From: Blastocatellia bacterium
GTDB taxonomy: Bacteria > Acidobacteriota > Blastocatellia > RBC074
Reading direction: 5' to 3'
NCBI GenBank assembly: GCA_016789725.1
Contig: JAEUQN010000006.1
Span: 1 to 64,000 of the forward strand
DNA length: 64,000 nt
In this document: positions 63,824 to 64,000 of the stretch, in pieces
How positions within the stretch are numbered: position 1 is the stretch's first letter
Layout: each line of letters starts with the position of its first letter
Made by a program: the position numbers and the translations under genes
Notes under the pieces: generated by a model
Told to the model about the DNA's origin: nothing
The model's input: the letters and a program-made list of their open reading frames with translations, nothing else
Databases searched by the model: none

Positions 63824-63886
63824 AACTCTCTCGCTATGATTTGGGTGAAAACATCAGCATCATAGCGAGAGAGTTTTGTTTTTCCC
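63824..63886 (+). terminator. Rho-independent terminator with a perfect 17-bp stem
   Basis: AACTCTCTCGCTATGAT (63824-63840) pairs perfectly with 63859-63875 around an 18-nt loop, followed by TTGTTTTT. It ends transcription of the receiver-like gene. The remaining bases to 64000 show no recognisable gene. Confidence 0.85.
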
Positions 63887-64000
63887 GCCCCTCTCAGCAC
63901 CCCGGAGGAATGAGAAGGAGGCGCAGGGTGGAGGTGGTCAATCCGATTTTGTGCAGAGCGCGTCGGACGTATCACCAACGTCGCTGTTGGCGGTATCGCT

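Noticed and set aside
1-64000. tRNA or rRNA genes
   Set aside because: No cloverleaf with a TTCRA-type T arm or rRNA-like conserved stretch was recognised by eye; a tRNA scan was not possible.

Overview
This window most likely comes from an Acidobacteriota chromosome, possibly class Blastocatellia. The basis is ten intact FtsX/MacB-type permeases of the ADOP family (acidobacterial duplicated orphan permeases), two with the N-terminal prefix domain and a PadR regulator directly upstream. A winged-helix/TM/TolB-repeat protein and other secreted enzymes common in that phylum add support. The class assignment is inference. All coordinates and motifs were read by eye.

Layout. 1-9 kb: an ADOP gene, a MOSC protein, a PadR-ADOP pair, an M61-like peptidase and an internally deleted ADOP remnant. 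9-14 kb: a Tat-exported cupin divergent from a response regulator/histidine kinase pair, then a secreted serine beta-lactamase-like protein. 14-21 kb: an ADOP-ADOP-TPR/WD40 run. 21-24 kb: a DUF5678-like protein, an aspartic-protease-like protein, a J-domain membrane protein and a small secreted protein. 24-28 kb: PadR-ADOP-class V aminotransferase. 28-33 kb: a CadC-like protein divergent from a PQQ dehydrogenase. 33-44.7 kb: four consecutive ADOPs and an acetamidase-like protein. 45-48.5 kb: a STAND/NB-ARC-TPR ATPase and a small membrane protein. 48.7-52 kb: a TolB-like protein with an ADOP-like leader followed by an ADOP. 52-64 kb: mostly metabolic or housekeeping genes (TauD-like oxygenase, thioredoxin-domain protein, P5C dehydrogenase, Smr protein, NUDIX hydrolase, prolyl oligopeptidase, SDR, cyclase, MazG) and a degenerate receiver protein.

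The most striking signal is regulatory. Five ADOP transcription units start with a sigma-54-type -24/-12 promoter. The four whose upstream DNA lies inside the window also carry a shared two-box element (TTYTGGGA, exactly 17 nt, YGAACAC) 65-76 bp before the -24 GG. The two PadR-linked ADOPs instead have TTGACA promoters with inverted repeats. This suggests two separate control schemes for one paralogous family. No ABC ATPase, adaptor or sigma-54 activator gene is seen in the window.

A second theme is intergenic repeats: hairpins whose arms are short tandem repeats (GTAGACGGTAGTCA units between ADOP genes, AAAAGGC units, CACAGAGG units), a 122-bp MITE-like insertion inside one of them, and a 215-bp palindromic element near 52.2 kb.
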